A DNA stretch of 64,000 nucleotides. Source: Scytalidium lignicola. Lineage: Eukaryota > Ascomycota > Leotiomycetes. Below are positions 36,476 to 48,463 of the stretch, one piece after another; position 1 is the first letter of the stretch, and every line of letters starts with the position of its first letter. The notes below the pieces were generated by a model. That model saw only the letters and a program-made list of their open reading frames with translations. It searched no databases and had not been told where the DNA came from. A program made the translations under genes and the position numbers. Location: the NCBI GenBank assembly GCA_002812745.2, contig NCSJ02000089.1, positions 1 to 64,000 of the forward strand, read 5' to 3'.

Positions 36476-37396
36476 TTTGATGCTCTATCGTGGATGTCGT
36501 TGCGGTCGTCACCGTTCTTGTACGAAAGCTCCACCTGGCCCCAGTCAGTTTTACGGACTAGCTAGTCGGTCAGGTAACCAACTTTCGAGCGGCCTGGCGC
36601 TGGAACGGAGCCACGTCTAATAGAGCATAAGCTCTAGGGAGCTACAGAGACAATGAAATGATGCTCAAATGAATGGAATGGGAGAGATCGATACTGATGG
36701 GTGGTGAAAGTGGGACGGATGGAACAGATGATTGATATGGTCGTCTGAAGCACCAGCCAGGCTTGATTGGTGGGGATTGCCCATGTGGTTGCTTGGTCGC
36801 AGCCTGCCGCTGTGCCCCATGCCGCGGCTGGGGTTCAGGCGACACTCCAGCATACGTGCTGTGCCTGATTCCCCATCACCCCCAGTTTCACCCTGCCCCG
36901 AGCAGGCCATACCGATCCCTCTAACGCTTTAGCAAGGTACGTGTAAAGGGCCATGACGGCTACAGCTCCGGCTTTCCGATCAGGCCATACAATATTGTTT
37001 AACAGAGGGTATCAAGATAGCATCTCTCTAAGCTTCATGCATATCGCTGTCTCTGCGATGCTTGATCCGAGGCACGACCTACAGTAATGTATTACTGTAC
37101 AGCCGCTAGACAGTCCTCCCGCAACCCCACATCTGCTATTCCGGCGGGTTTGCGACAAGCTGCAGCTATGGAAGACCAGTACCTGACGCCCTTACGCCCT
37201 TCTATGGACTGTTATAAGTCGAAGATCCGTTAACAGATAGGGAGCTCGTTCGAAGAAGCCAGTTCTAATTCTCGGAGTGTATAGATTTGACTTCAATATA
37301 TACGATTTAATTATCAGCTCATCGCCAAAAAGAAAGTCTTCCAGCACAGTTAGATTCCTTTTTTGAACATAATTACCCCGCCGTGCGCCTGTCACT
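36476..37396. other. Divergent intergenic region, about 0.9 kb
   Basis: Promoters of the ABC transporter (minus) and the aminotransferase (plus). A GC-richer patch lies at about 36780-36910. The short frames there (36665-36932, both strands) are overlapping and unsupported. Confidence 0.5.
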
Positions 37397-38630
37397 ATGG
37401 TTAAGATCCCCCCCTTCGATGTAGAGCAGGTACGCATCGTTTCCACTCCATTTCCTCCCCAGAGCTAACACGTATCAGTGGATGGACAAGTATGAGGTTA
37501 CTCCTGGAGTGCTTAATATCGCAGAAACCTGTGCAGCTTCAATCTCGATCGACGACCTCGTAGCCCTTGCTGAAGACCCAAATTCCGGAACACCCATCAC
37601 AACTTCGACCAAACTCACCTATGGAGCTATTAGAGGATCCGATTCCCTTCGAGGGCGCCTAGCTTCGTTGTACTCTGTTAGGACTCCTCTTCCACATGAA
37701 AACATCCTTATTACTCCTGGTGCAATTGCTGCAAACTTCCTCCTCTTCTACACATTGATTGGGCCTGGGGATCATGTCATATGCGTGTATCCTACTTACC
37801 AACAGCTATATTCCGTACCGGAAAGTTTAGGAGCTGAAGTCTCGCTATGGAAGCTAAAAGAAGCGCAGAAGTTCGTACCAGATGTAACGGAATTGAAAAG
37901 CCTGGCGAAGGACAATACGAAGATGATTATTATAAATAACCCAAATAACCCGACAGGAGCTACGATCCCGAAATCTGTCTTAAAATCTATTGTGGAGTTT
38001 GCGAGAGAGCGAAACATCATTGTGTTGTCAGACGAAGTCTATAGGCCTCTTTTCTACGGTATCTCTCCGATCGACGCCGAGTATCCCCCTTCAATCCTTT
38101 CCTTTGGATACGAGAAGGCTATTGCTACTGGTTCGATGTCAAAGGCATTCTCTCTGGCTGGTATTCGCATAGGCTGGATTGCATCTCGGGATCGCTCTAT
38201 CATCGAATCTATACAAGCAGCCAGGGACTACACTACTATAAGTGTGTCACAGTTGGACGACCAGGTCGCAAGCTATGCTCTATCCAACTCTGTTATACAC
38301 GCTCTCCTCAAACGGAATATTAATCTGGCTAAGATAAATGTGGCGATACTGGAAGAGTTCATTAACAAACACAGCTCTATATGCTCCTGGTTGAAACCTT
38401 CTGGAGGCACAACTGCCTTTGTGAAGTTCTCACAGAAAGGACAACCAGTAGATGATGAGAAGTTTTGTGTTGATGTTATAGAGAACACGAAGGTTATGTT
38501 TCTCCCAGGCTCAAGATGTTTCGGCTCTAAATTTCGTGGCTACGTTCGTATTGGTTTCGTCTGTGAGACTGCTGTGCTTGTTGAAGCTTTGGACAAGCTT
38601 GGAGCGTATATTCGAGAGCATCTTAGTTAA
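37397..38630 (+). CDS. Class I/II PLP aminotransferase, 394 aa
   Basis: Two exons, 37397-37429 and 37479-38630; total 395 codons. Fold-type I PLP enzyme with ITPGAIAANFLLFYTLIGPGDHVICVYPTY, NNPNNPTGA (Asn ligand), SDEVYRPLFY (Asp and Tyr ligands) and GSMSKAFSLAGIRIGW with the Schiff-base Lys. RIGF near the C-terminus carries the carboxylate-binding Arg. The sequence is of the branch that includes aspartate/aromatic aminotransferases and capreomycidine-synthase-like proteins; the substrate is not predictable. No targeting signal is seen, so it is probably cytosolic. A single short first exon encodes MVKIPPFDVEQ. Confidence 0.88.
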
Positions 38631-39815
38631 GATTTAATAAAAGTAAGATACTTCCAATTCCATTAGTTATATGCGTTAGAACCTCGTGCTATAAATCATT
38701 CAAACGACATAGAAACGCAAGCAGCCTGAGTCTTACAGCAAAATCCTAATATTTAGGATGGTGTTAACTGTTTTATGCATCTGCTCATATTTCTGGTGCA
38801 TTTCTATTGTTCCATATGATGAATATTCTTCTTCTATTCCTTTACTGTGAGGTAATGCCAACTTAAAAAACTATACGATATCGTTGATATTTCCAGGTAT
38901 GTAGATTATGCATTTCGTTCAACTCAGTGTGCTCAAGCTTCGAAGTTGAGACAATCAAAGAACTTCGTAGATGCGAATTTATTCACTACTCCGGTTCTCC
39001 TAATCCATCCATAATTTATAGACGGTGAGTGGTTGTGTTATGAGTAGTTCTCGTCCCAAGCAAAGCATGCATTGAAACGGTAGTTTGTAGATCTTAAAAG
39101 AAGTCAAAGAATTCCAGTCCACCTTATGGTATAGATGGAGGTTACCCTAATAATATTTAGCGTCTTGCAAATAATACGCTATGCATGTCGTATATATAAA
39201 AAATATCATGATTGGGGTAACCAAACTCATCCAACTTGAAGTCTGGGGTGGTTTGTTTAATGCTCTCCTTCTATATGACGTCCACGAGGATGAAATGTGA
39301 GCTTTTCCTTGTCTTCTTAGATGCTTCTTTCAATTTACAAGCATGCCATTGCTTCACGAAACTTCACACATATGTGACTAGTGCCCTGTTTTGTAAAGGT
39401 CACATCAACTCCCAATCCATCGGAAGTCAGAGGAAATGTAAGCACCCGTCATTGTTTCGTTCGCCGCTGTCATTTCTGTACCCTATATCACGTCTTGTCG
39501 TAGGATCAATGATTGATTGTTCTAGGGTGAATTGGCTGCGGTATCGAAATTGTATACCATATCCAATCTCCTTGGCTCAGAGGAGGGTGATTGAATTGTC
39601 TGTTTGCTGGAACTTAGGGACAACCGCCCTCCGCCTGATTGTGCGGTTCTATTTCATTTCCTCTTCTTCCTCCTCCTCCTCCTCCTCTTCCTTTCTCTTT
39701 CTCTCGGCGCAACAATCTCAGCTTCCCTTCACTCTCTTAATCACGCCACAATCAAAAACTCACAACCAAAACCATTTGAAGGTCTCAATCTCACAACCCC
39801 ACACCTATAACCACC
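38631..39815. other. Intergenic, 1.2 kb, with C/T-rich promoter tract
   Basis: 3' flank of the aminotransferase and promoter of the SET gene. The 200-codon plus frame 39236-39838 is rejected: low-complexity Ser-run, no motif, and it overlaps the promoter. A TTCCTCCTCCTCC tract at about 39656-39704 is typical of filamentous-fungal promoters. Confidence 0.55.
39656..39704 (+). repeat. C/T-rich (TCC)n tract upstream of SET gene
   Basis: Almost pure pyrimidine on the plus strand with several consecutive TCC units, 110-160 bp upstream of the SET-domain ATG. It may act as a core-promoter element or be a simple repeat. Confidence 0.8.
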
Positions 39816-40772
39816 ATGGCAACTCCAGCGCCACGTAATTACTCCACTCTCGCAAAGGCTGGGGAATTTGATACCTGGTCGGCTGGATGGAGCTGGAGCT
39901 GGAAGGTTAGGGCCTGCAAAATATGCTGCTGAAATTATATCTAACATTGATACCGGTAGACCAAGTCTAGATCAAATAGTTTTGTGAAACAGCTTCCTGC
40001 TGCACAACATCAGAAGCATGAGACGACCAAGGATGCCGAAGACGGACAACAATTGATATCTCTTCCGCCCCCTTTCATTAACTCTCCTAGTAGCGCAATC
40101 TTGACAACAGATTTCTTTGAGGTAAAATACACTCAAGATAGAGGATTCGCGGCGTTCGCAACTAGAGACATTGAATACGGAACTACTATTCTTATAGAGT
40201 CAGCCCTCTTAGAAGCCACAGATGGGGACATTCTTCGGGAATTTGAGCGTCTAAAACCCGAAGAAAAGAATGAATATCTAAAGCTTTCTTCCTTCGACGA
40301 ACTGCATAAAAACAAAGTTGCAGCTATTTTTATGACAAATAGGTATATTCTCCTGATAAAACTTAATTATGAATATCTATCATGATAGAAAGGAATCTGT
40401 GATACTGTCAGAATATTGCACCATAGTTGAAAGCATTGGTATACAACTTACTAATTATGAAGTAGATTCCTCACCTCTAATGGCAGATGTGGGATATTTC
40501 TCATTGCATCCCGTTTCAACCATGCATGCAGACCGAATCAAACATGTTCGTATACCTGGAACGAGAAAGACAAATCTTTGCGTGTGTGTGCAAATAGGCT
40601 CATCAGCAAAGGCTCAGAAATCACAATATCTTATACCGATATTAGAGAACACTTATACTGGAACTACGGATTTTTCTGCACCTGTGCGTCCTGTCCACCG
40701 GTCGAAGAAGCTGCTAGAACTCACGCCCGTTTGTTTCCTCATAGTTGCTGGGCGAACTGTTCCGGCTGGTGA
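39816..40772 (+). CDS. SET-domain protein, 259 aa
   Basis: Three exons: 39816-39905, 39960-40342 and 40466-40772; total 260 codons. The start has an excellent context (CCACCATGG). Intron 1 (54 nt) has CTAAC before its acceptor. Intron 2 (123 nt) has TTACTAAT before TAG. Joined, the protein has SET-domain landmarks: KYTQDRGFAAFATRDIEYGTTILIE (N-SET), MTNRF..., GIFLIASRFNHACRPN (the conserved NHxCxPN motif), SKGSEITISYTDI and YGFFCTCASC (post-SET cysteines). Such small fungal SET proteins are putative protein-lysine methyltransferases with unknown targets. In unspliced form it is fragmented across three frames and could be mistaken for a pseudogene. The leader (about residues 1-75) is not conserved-looking. 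Confidence 0.82.
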
Positions 40773-41700
40773 ATTCGAGTTTGTGATGACTTCTCAAAAT
40801 ACGGTGGATACGGTTTCAGAAGTTTCCTATCTGGTGTTCTTCCTTTCTTTCCTATCTAGTATCATTTTATTACGAGAATGGTTAGGTCTCTATGAAATAT
40901 AGTCGGCGCCTCTGCTTAGAGAGGCCCTTTTTATTTAAATTTCCTATTCTATAACTTAGGATGATATTGGCGAGGTGGATATAATGTAAGATTAATGTAA
41001 GTGTTGGTAGAATAGTGGTTACGTACACGTGATATTCACGTGCCCCTGTAAGCTAGTCCCGATTAGGTAGTGGGAACGAGCGAAGCTCCTACAGCTTCGC
41101 CCTCCCACCCCTAATCGTACAACAACCATGGAATAGCACAACGAGTATATTACGTATAATTGCGTACCGTACTTCGTGCTACAGGTGAACCGACAGTAAG
41201 TTTTTACATCTTTTACTATTTCTTGAGAATTTATCTCTTCTCAAACAAGCTCTTTCTAAGCAAAATTGTTCCAAACAGTCAAACATATTCATACGATTAG
41301 ACTAACTTTGTGAGGTGGATGTGGTAATCTATGTTCTTGCACTCTTCTTTAAGACAGTGTAGACACTATATTGAAACTCGGGATAGGGAATTATCTCCGC
41401 AAGGTCTCACCTTCTGTACGCTGAGTTGTCATCCATTCTGGAAAATGTACTTCCGTACTACCTTAATTATCACACATTTTGAGTTGAGCTTCATATCCAT
41501 TTCTATATGATACACTGGTATATACAATTCGGCACTTTATAGACCGGCCTTTCCCTTTTCATATTCATACTCCACTCATTATCTATCATACGCAATCTAA
41601 ATAGTATATTGCTCATTGCAAAGCTACAATTGCAATACAACGAAGAAAAAAANGTTCAGAAATCTAGTAAGACAAGATGAATGAACAGTCGCAGACATTC
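40773..41700. other. Intergenic, 0.9 kb, with a hairpin
   Basis: 3' flanks of the SET gene and MEF1. It contains a strong hairpin at 41060-41117 and an N at 41653. No coding frame is supported. Confidence 0.55.
41060..41117. repeat. 58-bp imperfect hairpin
   Basis: Outer arms CGATTAGG / CCTAATCG, a middle GTGGGA / TCCCAC and an inner CGAAGC / GCTTCG pair around a 7-nt loop. It could be a small fold-back element end, a terminator-like structure or a structured RNA. Confidence 0.6.
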
Positions 41701-44345
41701 TTACTTCTTATGTCTGTCGGCCAAAGCTTTCTCGTGCTTAGCAATTAACTCTTTCCTATATGTTCATTAGCATGTTTACACTGTTATGGGGAAAACCAGA
41801 GTCGGATCTTACTGTAACTGCATAGGTGCAGGATTGTAGTGACTGAATTCCATACCAAACTCCCCCTTTCCTTGAGTAGCTGCTCTCAACTGTGAACTAA
41901 AACCAAACATAGTGTTTAAACTACAATCTGCTGTTAAAGTGAAGTCTTCAGGTCCTATTTCAGTTTCATTGATGATAGCATTCCTTTTGTTCAATAAACC
42001 GACAATGTTTCCTTGGAACTCATTTGGAGCCGTAATAGTTGTTTTCATCATAGGCTCAAGAACTTGAGCCTTTGCCTCTTTGAAAGCTTTCCGGAAAGCT
42101 TGTTGGGTGGCAATTTTGAATGCCATTTCCGAGGAATCAGTCATGTGAGTTGCTCCATCGTTGACAACCATATGAGTTGCCAGAACTGGATGACCAATAA
42201 GAGGACCTTTCTCGCAAGAAGCTATGAAGCCTTTCTCACAAGCGTACAAGAATTTTTCTGAAATAGAGCCACCAGTAACTTCTTCCTTGAAAGTAGATTG
42301 CCCATAGCCATTCTCGGTTGGAGGGATTGGTTCCATGTAGCCCACGACTCGAGCGTAATCTCCAGCACCTCCAGTTTGCTTCTTGAGAGTGTGATCAAAC
42401 TCTACACGTTCCGAAATGGTCTCTCGATAAGCTACTTGAGGTTTACCAGTCTCGACCTCGACTTTGTATTCACGACGCATTCGTTCAACGTAGATATCAA
42501 GATGCAACTCTCCCATACCTGAGATGATGGTCTCTTGGCTCTCTGCATCAACATGCACTCGGAAAGTAGGGTCCTCACGTTGGAATCGGTTCATTGCCTT
42601 GCTGAAATTTGATGTGTCTTTTGTAGTTTTCGGCTTGATTGACAGCGAAATGACTGGATCAGGAACGAACATCGATGACATGGTATATGGAAGGCTACCA
42701 TCAGTAAAAGTATCACCAGAGGCGCAATCAACACCGAACACAGCACATATTTCCCCTGCACTAATCTCTGGGACTTCTTCCATCTCATTCGAATGCATCC
42801 GGACAATGCGTGGTACTTTAACTCTCTTATCCGTCCTTGCGTTGAAAACGTTCATCCCTTTCTTTAATGTTCCTTGATAAACTCGAATGTAAGTCAACTG
42901 CCCATAATTGCTTTCCTCCAGCTTGAATGCCAATCCCACGAATGGTTCCGAGCTATAAGAAATGAGTTTGACAGGAGCTTCGCCTTTCTGCGTATCCAAA
43001 GCCAGGTTCTCTGTTTCAGAAGGATCCGGGAGGTAGTCGCAGACGGCGTCTAACATTGGCTGAACTGACTTATCTGCCAAGGCACTACCCATAAGGACTG
43101 GTGTGAATTTAAGTGATATGGTCGCTCGTCGGACTGCTGCTGCCATCTGTTGCTCTGTTGGAATCTTCTCATCCAAGTAGATTTCAGCAATTTCATCATC
43201 GACATCTGCTAAAGTCTCGATGAGAATCTTTCGCCTCTCTTCTGCTACTGGCTTAATATCATCAGGTATCACATCAGTCTCTCTAATAATCTCTCCTCTT
43301 GGACCTTCATTATAGATAGCTTTCATCCTCATCAGGTCTACAACGCCCTGGAAGTTATCTTCAGAGCCAATCGGGACCTGCAATGCCGCTGCTGGCATCC
43401 GTAGCTTCTGGTTGATTTGATCGATAGCCTTGAAAGGATTTGCGCCCATCCGGTCCATCTTATTGATAAAAGTGATACGAGGGACGTTGTATCTCCGCAT
43501 CTGCCTATCAACAGTGATGGTCTGACTTTGGACTCCACTGACAGCGCAGAGAATCATGACTGCCCCATCAAGAACTCTCAAAGCTCTTTCGACTTCGATA
43601 GTAAAATCTATATGGCCGGGAGTGTCGATAAGATTGATATTATAAGTTTTCTCTTCGCCATTTTCCACCTTTTTCCAGTCGCAGTAGGTAGCAGCAGATT
43701 GAATTGTGATTCCCTTTTCTCTCTCCAGTTCCATGGAGTCCATCTTTGCACCGACAGCATCCCTACCCCTTACTTCATGGATGGCATTAATTCGACCAGT
43801 ATAAAAAAGAACTCGTTCAGTCGCAGTCGTTTTACCACTGTCAATATGAGCCTATGTGCGCGTAAGTATATGGGAATGCTATCTTCCTGGTGATTGAGCA
43901 GAAGCTCGTAGAAGCTTACAGCAATACCGATGTTTCGTAGTCTCCCTAATCTAGTCCTTTCTACAGGATCAAGGTTCTCAATTACTGTATCTTGAGGGTT
44001 CGCTCCTGCGTTTTTTGGTGTTGATTTTAGGCTTAAGAATTCCATCAGTTCTTGTTCACATAGATTGTTTCCTGAACAATTTCTATTTAGAGTATCGGAG
44101 TAGCCAAGAAATATCACTTACACAGCTTCTGCCGCTCCACTTCTCAACCTCAATGATTGAGAAAAATATCGCCGCGATGCCCTTCCTCCGCCAGTAAGGG
44201 CGTTTGCCAGACAGGAGTCCCTAGCTACATGGCCGACTCTAGGAGCATTTGAACATAGAAACCTCGAACGTATTGCACTATTGCTTAATGAAGCAATTGA
44301 TGCCTCAGCAGAAGCTGCAACTCGAATGGCTCTGTGCGCCTTCAT
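41701..44345 (-). CDS. MEF1: Mitochondrial elongation factor G1, about 809 aa
   Basis: Four exons: 44122-44345, 43920-44031, 41813-43851 and 41701-41755; total 810 codons. An alternative acceptor for exon 2, 51 nt earlier (AAATAG), also keeps the frame. The N-terminus is an Arg/Ser/Ala-rich mitochondrial presequence ([18 protein letters not shown]). The G domain reads [15 protein letters not shown] (P-loop), [13 protein letters not shown] (switch I), DTPGHIDF and [13 protein letters not shown] domains II-V follow ([52 protein letters not shown]). The last 18 residues are on a small separate exon ending KALADRHKK. It catalyses ribosomal translocation in mitochondria. It is divergent from POLK with 300 bp between start codons. 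Confidence 0.95.
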
Positions 44346-44645
44346 AATACCCACCCCAATTGTCTAGAAAGGATGAACTGACCTTTGAGTTCTCGTACCT
44401 CTGTACTTTTTCCTATTACGACTTTTTTAAACGGAAGTTCCCGAGACCGGGGTCTACGCAGCGGCGGATGTAATAATATCACATGATGACGCGACCATCA
44501 AGTCGCGACTTCGACAAGCCTTCGTGCAAGACGTGTAAACAGCACATGACTTTAAAGTTTGAAAATTATCACATACAATGCAAATGGCCAGAAATTTTCG
44601 TACCGGGTTATGTAGTCCAAATCGTTTACGGTCTTCTTTGTCGAT
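44346..44645. promoter_or_regulatory. Divergent MEF1/POLK promoter
   Basis: 300 bp shared by the two genes. It includes GACGCGACC at about 44488-44496 and GTCGCGAC at about 44502-44509, both with the CGCG core related to MCB-type sites. Confidence 0.4.
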
Positions 44646-46559
44646 ATGACCGCCGAATCAGATCCGACAGTTACTGGAGAACTGGATGAAGAGCATAGAA
44701 CGCTTAAGTATTCCCTATTAGGGCCATCCTTGACTAAATCCGGTCAAGATAATGTAGACCAGAAGAAAGTACGTTGATTAGAGAGACATGGATATATAGT
44801 TCCAGCGACTGACATCGTACCACAGGTCGGAGAAATCATCTATAATGTGTCTAAAGGCTCCAAGTTTTTCAGTCACGAGGAAGTCAGGGATAAGACTTTG
44901 ACACAAAAGATTGAACAAATTTTGGAGAAGAAAAAGCAACTAGAAAAGTTAGACCTAGTTCATGATTTGAAGAAAGCTGATAATTATATCACGGAGCTCG
45001 AGCTCTCCCGGGACTTGTCCCAAATTTTGGTGCACATCGATTGCGATGCGTTCTATGCGGCAGTTGAGCAACTGGACCGGCCTGAATTGAAAGACGTACC
45101 TTTTGCTGTAGGGAAAGGAGTATTAACGACTTGCAACTACCATGCTAGGAGATTTGGTTGCAGGAGTGGTATGGCGGGATTCGTAGCTAAGAAATTATGC
45201 CCAGAGCTTATTTTGTTACCGTTGAATTTCGAGAAATACACGGCGAAAGCACAGGAAGTCCGGAAGATAATCGTTGATTACGATTCTCGTTTCGAAAGCG
45301 CAAGCATCGATGAAGCGTACCTTAATATAACAGAATACTGCCAAAAAAATAATATTGACCCGGAGGAAGCGGTGCAGCAACTACGGAGAGAGGTACACGA
45401 GAAGACTAAGATTACTGTATCCGCTGGCATAGCTGCCAACGCCAAGTTAGCTAAGATTTGCTCAAATAAGAACAAGCCAAATGGCCAGTTCTCACTGGAG
45501 AGAGATAGAAATACTATAATGGCGTTCATGCAAGACCTTCCCGCTAGGCAGGTTAATGGTATTGGGCGCGTATTAGAGCGAGAACTTGATGCTATAGGAG
45601 TGAAGACCTGTGGAGATATATACCATCATCGAAAATATCTATCGAAACTCTTTGGAGAGAAATTGTTTGAGTTTCTTATTCAATGCTACTTGGGCCTTGG
45701 AAGGACAAAGGTTCAGCCAGCAGAGGAATATGAACGTAAAAGCGTTGGTACTGAGAGTACCTTCGCAGATATGGGTGGTCATGTTGCATTACGAGATAAA
45801 CTCCGGCGAACCGCAGAGGAGCTAGAGAAGGATATGAGAAAAGCAGAATGCAAGGGCAGGACGCTAGTGTTGAAGGTTAAGTTACATACTTACGAGGTAT
45901 TTACGAGACAGCTCATCCCACCGAAAGCTATTTACCTCGCCGACGATCTATACAAGTACTCAATACCAATGCTTGCTAAATTAGAGCAAGAATTTCCTGG
46001 ATTACGCTTGCGTCTCATGGGCCTGAGGTGCACACATCTGGTAAGCATGAAGAAACCAGATACAATGGCATTTTTTGGATTCAAAAGAAGGCCTGAGAGT
46101 CCACTAGATACTCCGAAGAGGAAAGCAGAAGATCTCGACGAAGACGGGTGGGAAAAATTACCTAATGAGCTCCTATTCGAAGATGCCGAGCGGGAGGAGC
46201 GCGAAGAAGAGTTTGAGGAACTAGAAAGCTTGAGTCAGCAAGATGAAGCAGACTTTCGAAGGCGTCATGGGAAGGAGATACTGCCTAATCCGAAGAAATC
46301 ACCTGAGCCTGAGGAGGAATTTTGGGATTGCCCCATCTGCCTAAGACCACAGTCTGCGAATGAGAAAGAGTTCAATGAGCACATTGATCTCTGCCTTTCA
46401 AGACAAACGATTAGGGATGCAGTACAAGAAACAACAACACCTTTAACCAACTTAAGAGACAATGGGCCTATACATAAGAAAATTAGGCCAAATGACCGAG
46501 GAAAAGATAAACCTGCACTAGGAGATCCTAGGCAGTTACGATTAAATTTTGGTTCATGA
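44646..46559 (+). CDS. POLK: DNA polymerase kappa (DinB Y-family), 618 aa
   Basis: Two exons, 44646-44768 and 44826-46559; total 619 codons. The Y-family catalytic motifs are HIDCDAFYAAVE (Asp113) and SASIDEAYLNIT (Asp203, Glu204). The kappa-specific N-clasp precedes them (GSKFFSHEEVRDKTLTQKIEQIL). Then come the HhH/thumb (ARQVNGIGRVLERELDAIG) and little-finger regions. A C2HC UBZ-type finger (CPICLRPQSANEKEFNEHIDLC, about 535-556) binds ubiquitin in relatives. The C-terminus RQLRLNFGS looks like a PIP box for PCNA. Polymerase kappa performs translesion synthesis across minor-groove adducts. Saccharomyces lacks this gene; filamentous fungi keep it. Confidence 0.95.
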
Positions 46560-46857
46560 AATCATGGAACTTGCATAGCGAAGGGAGCATTCTGGGCGTC
46601 GGGAAATACTAGTGAATAGTCTAGCCACATGATGATTGCGTACTAAAGGGTTATATAGAGCTATAGTCGATGGAATTGTTTGTTGACTTGGCAATTGATG
46701 TATAACTCACTGAGCAGACACTTAACTTAATCGTTTACAACATTTATCATAGCCAAATCCCTGGTATTGCATTGCATTCATTACATTTACCTGCCGCCTT
46801 AAACCATGTCCTCATGATTAGATTTCATTCCCTTTAACGCCGTATCATTCAATAAGA
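46560..46857. other. Convergent 3' flanks of POLK and RPEL gene
   Basis: 298 bp; no gene seen. Confidence 0.6.
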
Positions 46858-47506
46858 TTAAGCCCCACCCTCACGCTTAGCATACTCTTCCTCTATTCTC
46901 TCCTCATAAAGGGCATCGGCATTCTCCACTGGAGATGTGGGGTCCTCCTTCAAAACACCACCCTTAACCAAATCCTCCACTTTCGGCCGATGTTGAATCT
47001 TTTCATTTAAGCTATCGGCTCGCATGTGCTTCTCAAGTTCTCTTTGATGACCTTGAATAGCTGGAGCTACGGTCGAGTCGGGCAGGATATTGCCTGAGGG
47101 GTATGGCGAGTAAGCGATTCTGTACAACAAAAAGGAGGGACTGGAGAGACAAGATAAAAGAATTGAGGCCTACGATCAATTAACTCCTTCCGCTCAGGTC
47201 TGTGCTCGAGACCTTTCTTCAGTGAGTCTGTAACTCGTTGGCGCTCAAGTTCCAGTTGGACGGATTGGAGAGCTCTATTACCCCGCATTAGCTATTTTGT
47301 CTCATTCTAGAACCTCTCAGCTCAACTGTGATAGCTTACGGCGCAGCATTTGTATCAAGCAGAATATGTCGATGCTTCAGGTCCTGTGGATCAGGACGAT
47401 GTTGCAGGTGCTTCTCGAGAGAGTTCTGGCGGGCACGACTGGCGCCAACGGGGGAGATGGGAGTTTCGTCAATAACGGAATCGCGGGGTTCCTGCTGATC
47501 GGACAT
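46858..47506 (-). CDS. RPEL-repeat protein, 167 aa
   Basis: Three exons: 47340-47506, 47174-47274 and 46858-47093; total 168 codons. Joined, it shows three RPEL-like repeats: LEKHLQHRPDPQDL (exon 1), LKKGLEHRPERKELIDRNIL (across exons 2-3) and LNEKIQHRPKVEDLVKGGVL (exon 3). In animals RPEL motifs bind G-actin (MRTF, Phactr). Small fungal proteins with such repeats are known, but their role is not established; actin binding is inference. The last 30 residues are acidic. The N-terminus (about 1-25) is polar, SDQQEPRDSVIDETPISP. No signal or membrane segment is seen. Confidence 0.8.
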
Positions 47507-47895
47507 TGTAGATCTTCTTGAAGGTTCTCTCTTTGCGTTGTTGAACTAACAGTTGAGTTTCTAGAATTTATATCCTATTGATGAAGATTTATAACAGGCA
47601 GGAACAGTGAGGTGAGGGTTTGTTGTGGCCTGTCATTCCTGTCAGATGGGCTAAATACTGCAGAAAGAGGCAAGCTCGTGACGTAGAGGCTGGACCCTTG
47701 CCCCTCATTCTCCACAGCAAGGATGTTTACCATGAGGACTTAAAAGTGTTTATCTTATATCCAGGCTCATTAACAAAGGTATATATAGAGCCAGTTTTCT
47801 GCTTCAATATTTTTTAGATTGGGTTACTACTATTAATCTTGGTTTGTAACAGTTCTAGTAATCGTAGACTACTTCAGTGCCCTACACTCCCCTTA

Positions 47896-48014
47896 TAAAG
47901 TGCAAAAGCGCCAAGTGGGTCTATCAGATCCACCCAATTAAACTCGACTATCTTTAGTATACTGTATTCTAATTGGATAGATCTAACAGACCCACTTGGT
48001 GCTTTTGCACTTTG
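47896..48014. mobile_element. MITE-like fold-back element A, 119 bp
   Basis: Arms of about 50 nt: the left starts TAAAGTGCAAAAGCGCCAAG; the right, reversed, starts CAAAGTGCAAAAGCACCAAG. The arms run on through GTGGGTCT. TA flanks both ends (47894-47895 and 48015-48016), as for Tc1/mariner-type MITEs. The flanks themselves read CCCTTA and TAAGGG, so the exact boundary is open. Confidence 0.7.
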
Positions 48015-48024
48015 TAAGGGTGTA

Positions 48025-48251
48025 AGGGGTGCAAGAAAAGGCTCGCGCACCCCCTGCAAGCCTTTAAGTCAATCAAGTGATCTGCCTTGCCCAAAATTCA
48101 CGCTACTTTTAAGACCATCAAGCGATCACACTATTTTGAATTTCTTGTGCCATACAATGGACGAATTTACCAGAACAGCGTGAGAAAATCTCCTGATTCG
48201 GTCTAAAAACTCTTGCTTACAGGGGGTGCAGAAGCCCTTTCTTGCACCCCT
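48025..48251. mobile_element. MITE-like element B, 227 bp, TA duplications
   Basis: Terminal inverted repeats of about 35-38 nt: the left starts AGGGGTGCAAGAAAAGGCTC; the right, reversed, starts AGGGGTGCAAGAAAGGGCTT. Both arms continue with GCACCCCCTG. TA lies at 48023-48024 and 48252-48253. No coding frame is seen inside. It fits a non-autonomous Tc1/mariner-type element and sits 10 bp from element A. Confidence 0.75.
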
Positions 48252-48463
48252 TACGTATGTAACGTACGTCGGCGTGCTAGCTAACGTACTCCTAGGTTAA
48301 GTTACCTACTTACGTAGTTAGTGGTAAAGTACAATCACGAGACAATTCACGTTTCATTTAGTTAGACATTTTTATATCATTTTTAGAAGTATTCTTATTA
48401 CTTAATGTCTCCTTCGATCATCGCGTCCTATTCACCAGCCATGGCCTATTGTTAATTTCCCAT

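Larger units (their letters stand above)
47507..48463. other. Intergenic, holds two MITE-like elements
   Basis: RPEL gene promoter and 3' flank of the second ADH, with fold-back elements at 47896-48014 and 48025-48251. No gene seen. Confidence 0.6.

Noticed and set aside
39236..39838. 200-codon plus-strand frame before the SET gene
   Set aside because: Low-complexity serine run from the C/T tract, no motif, overlaps the promoter and start of a better-supported gene.
40343..40772. SET locus as a pseudogene
   Set aside because: A 123-nt intron removes the stops and gives the exact conserved motif order in one frame.
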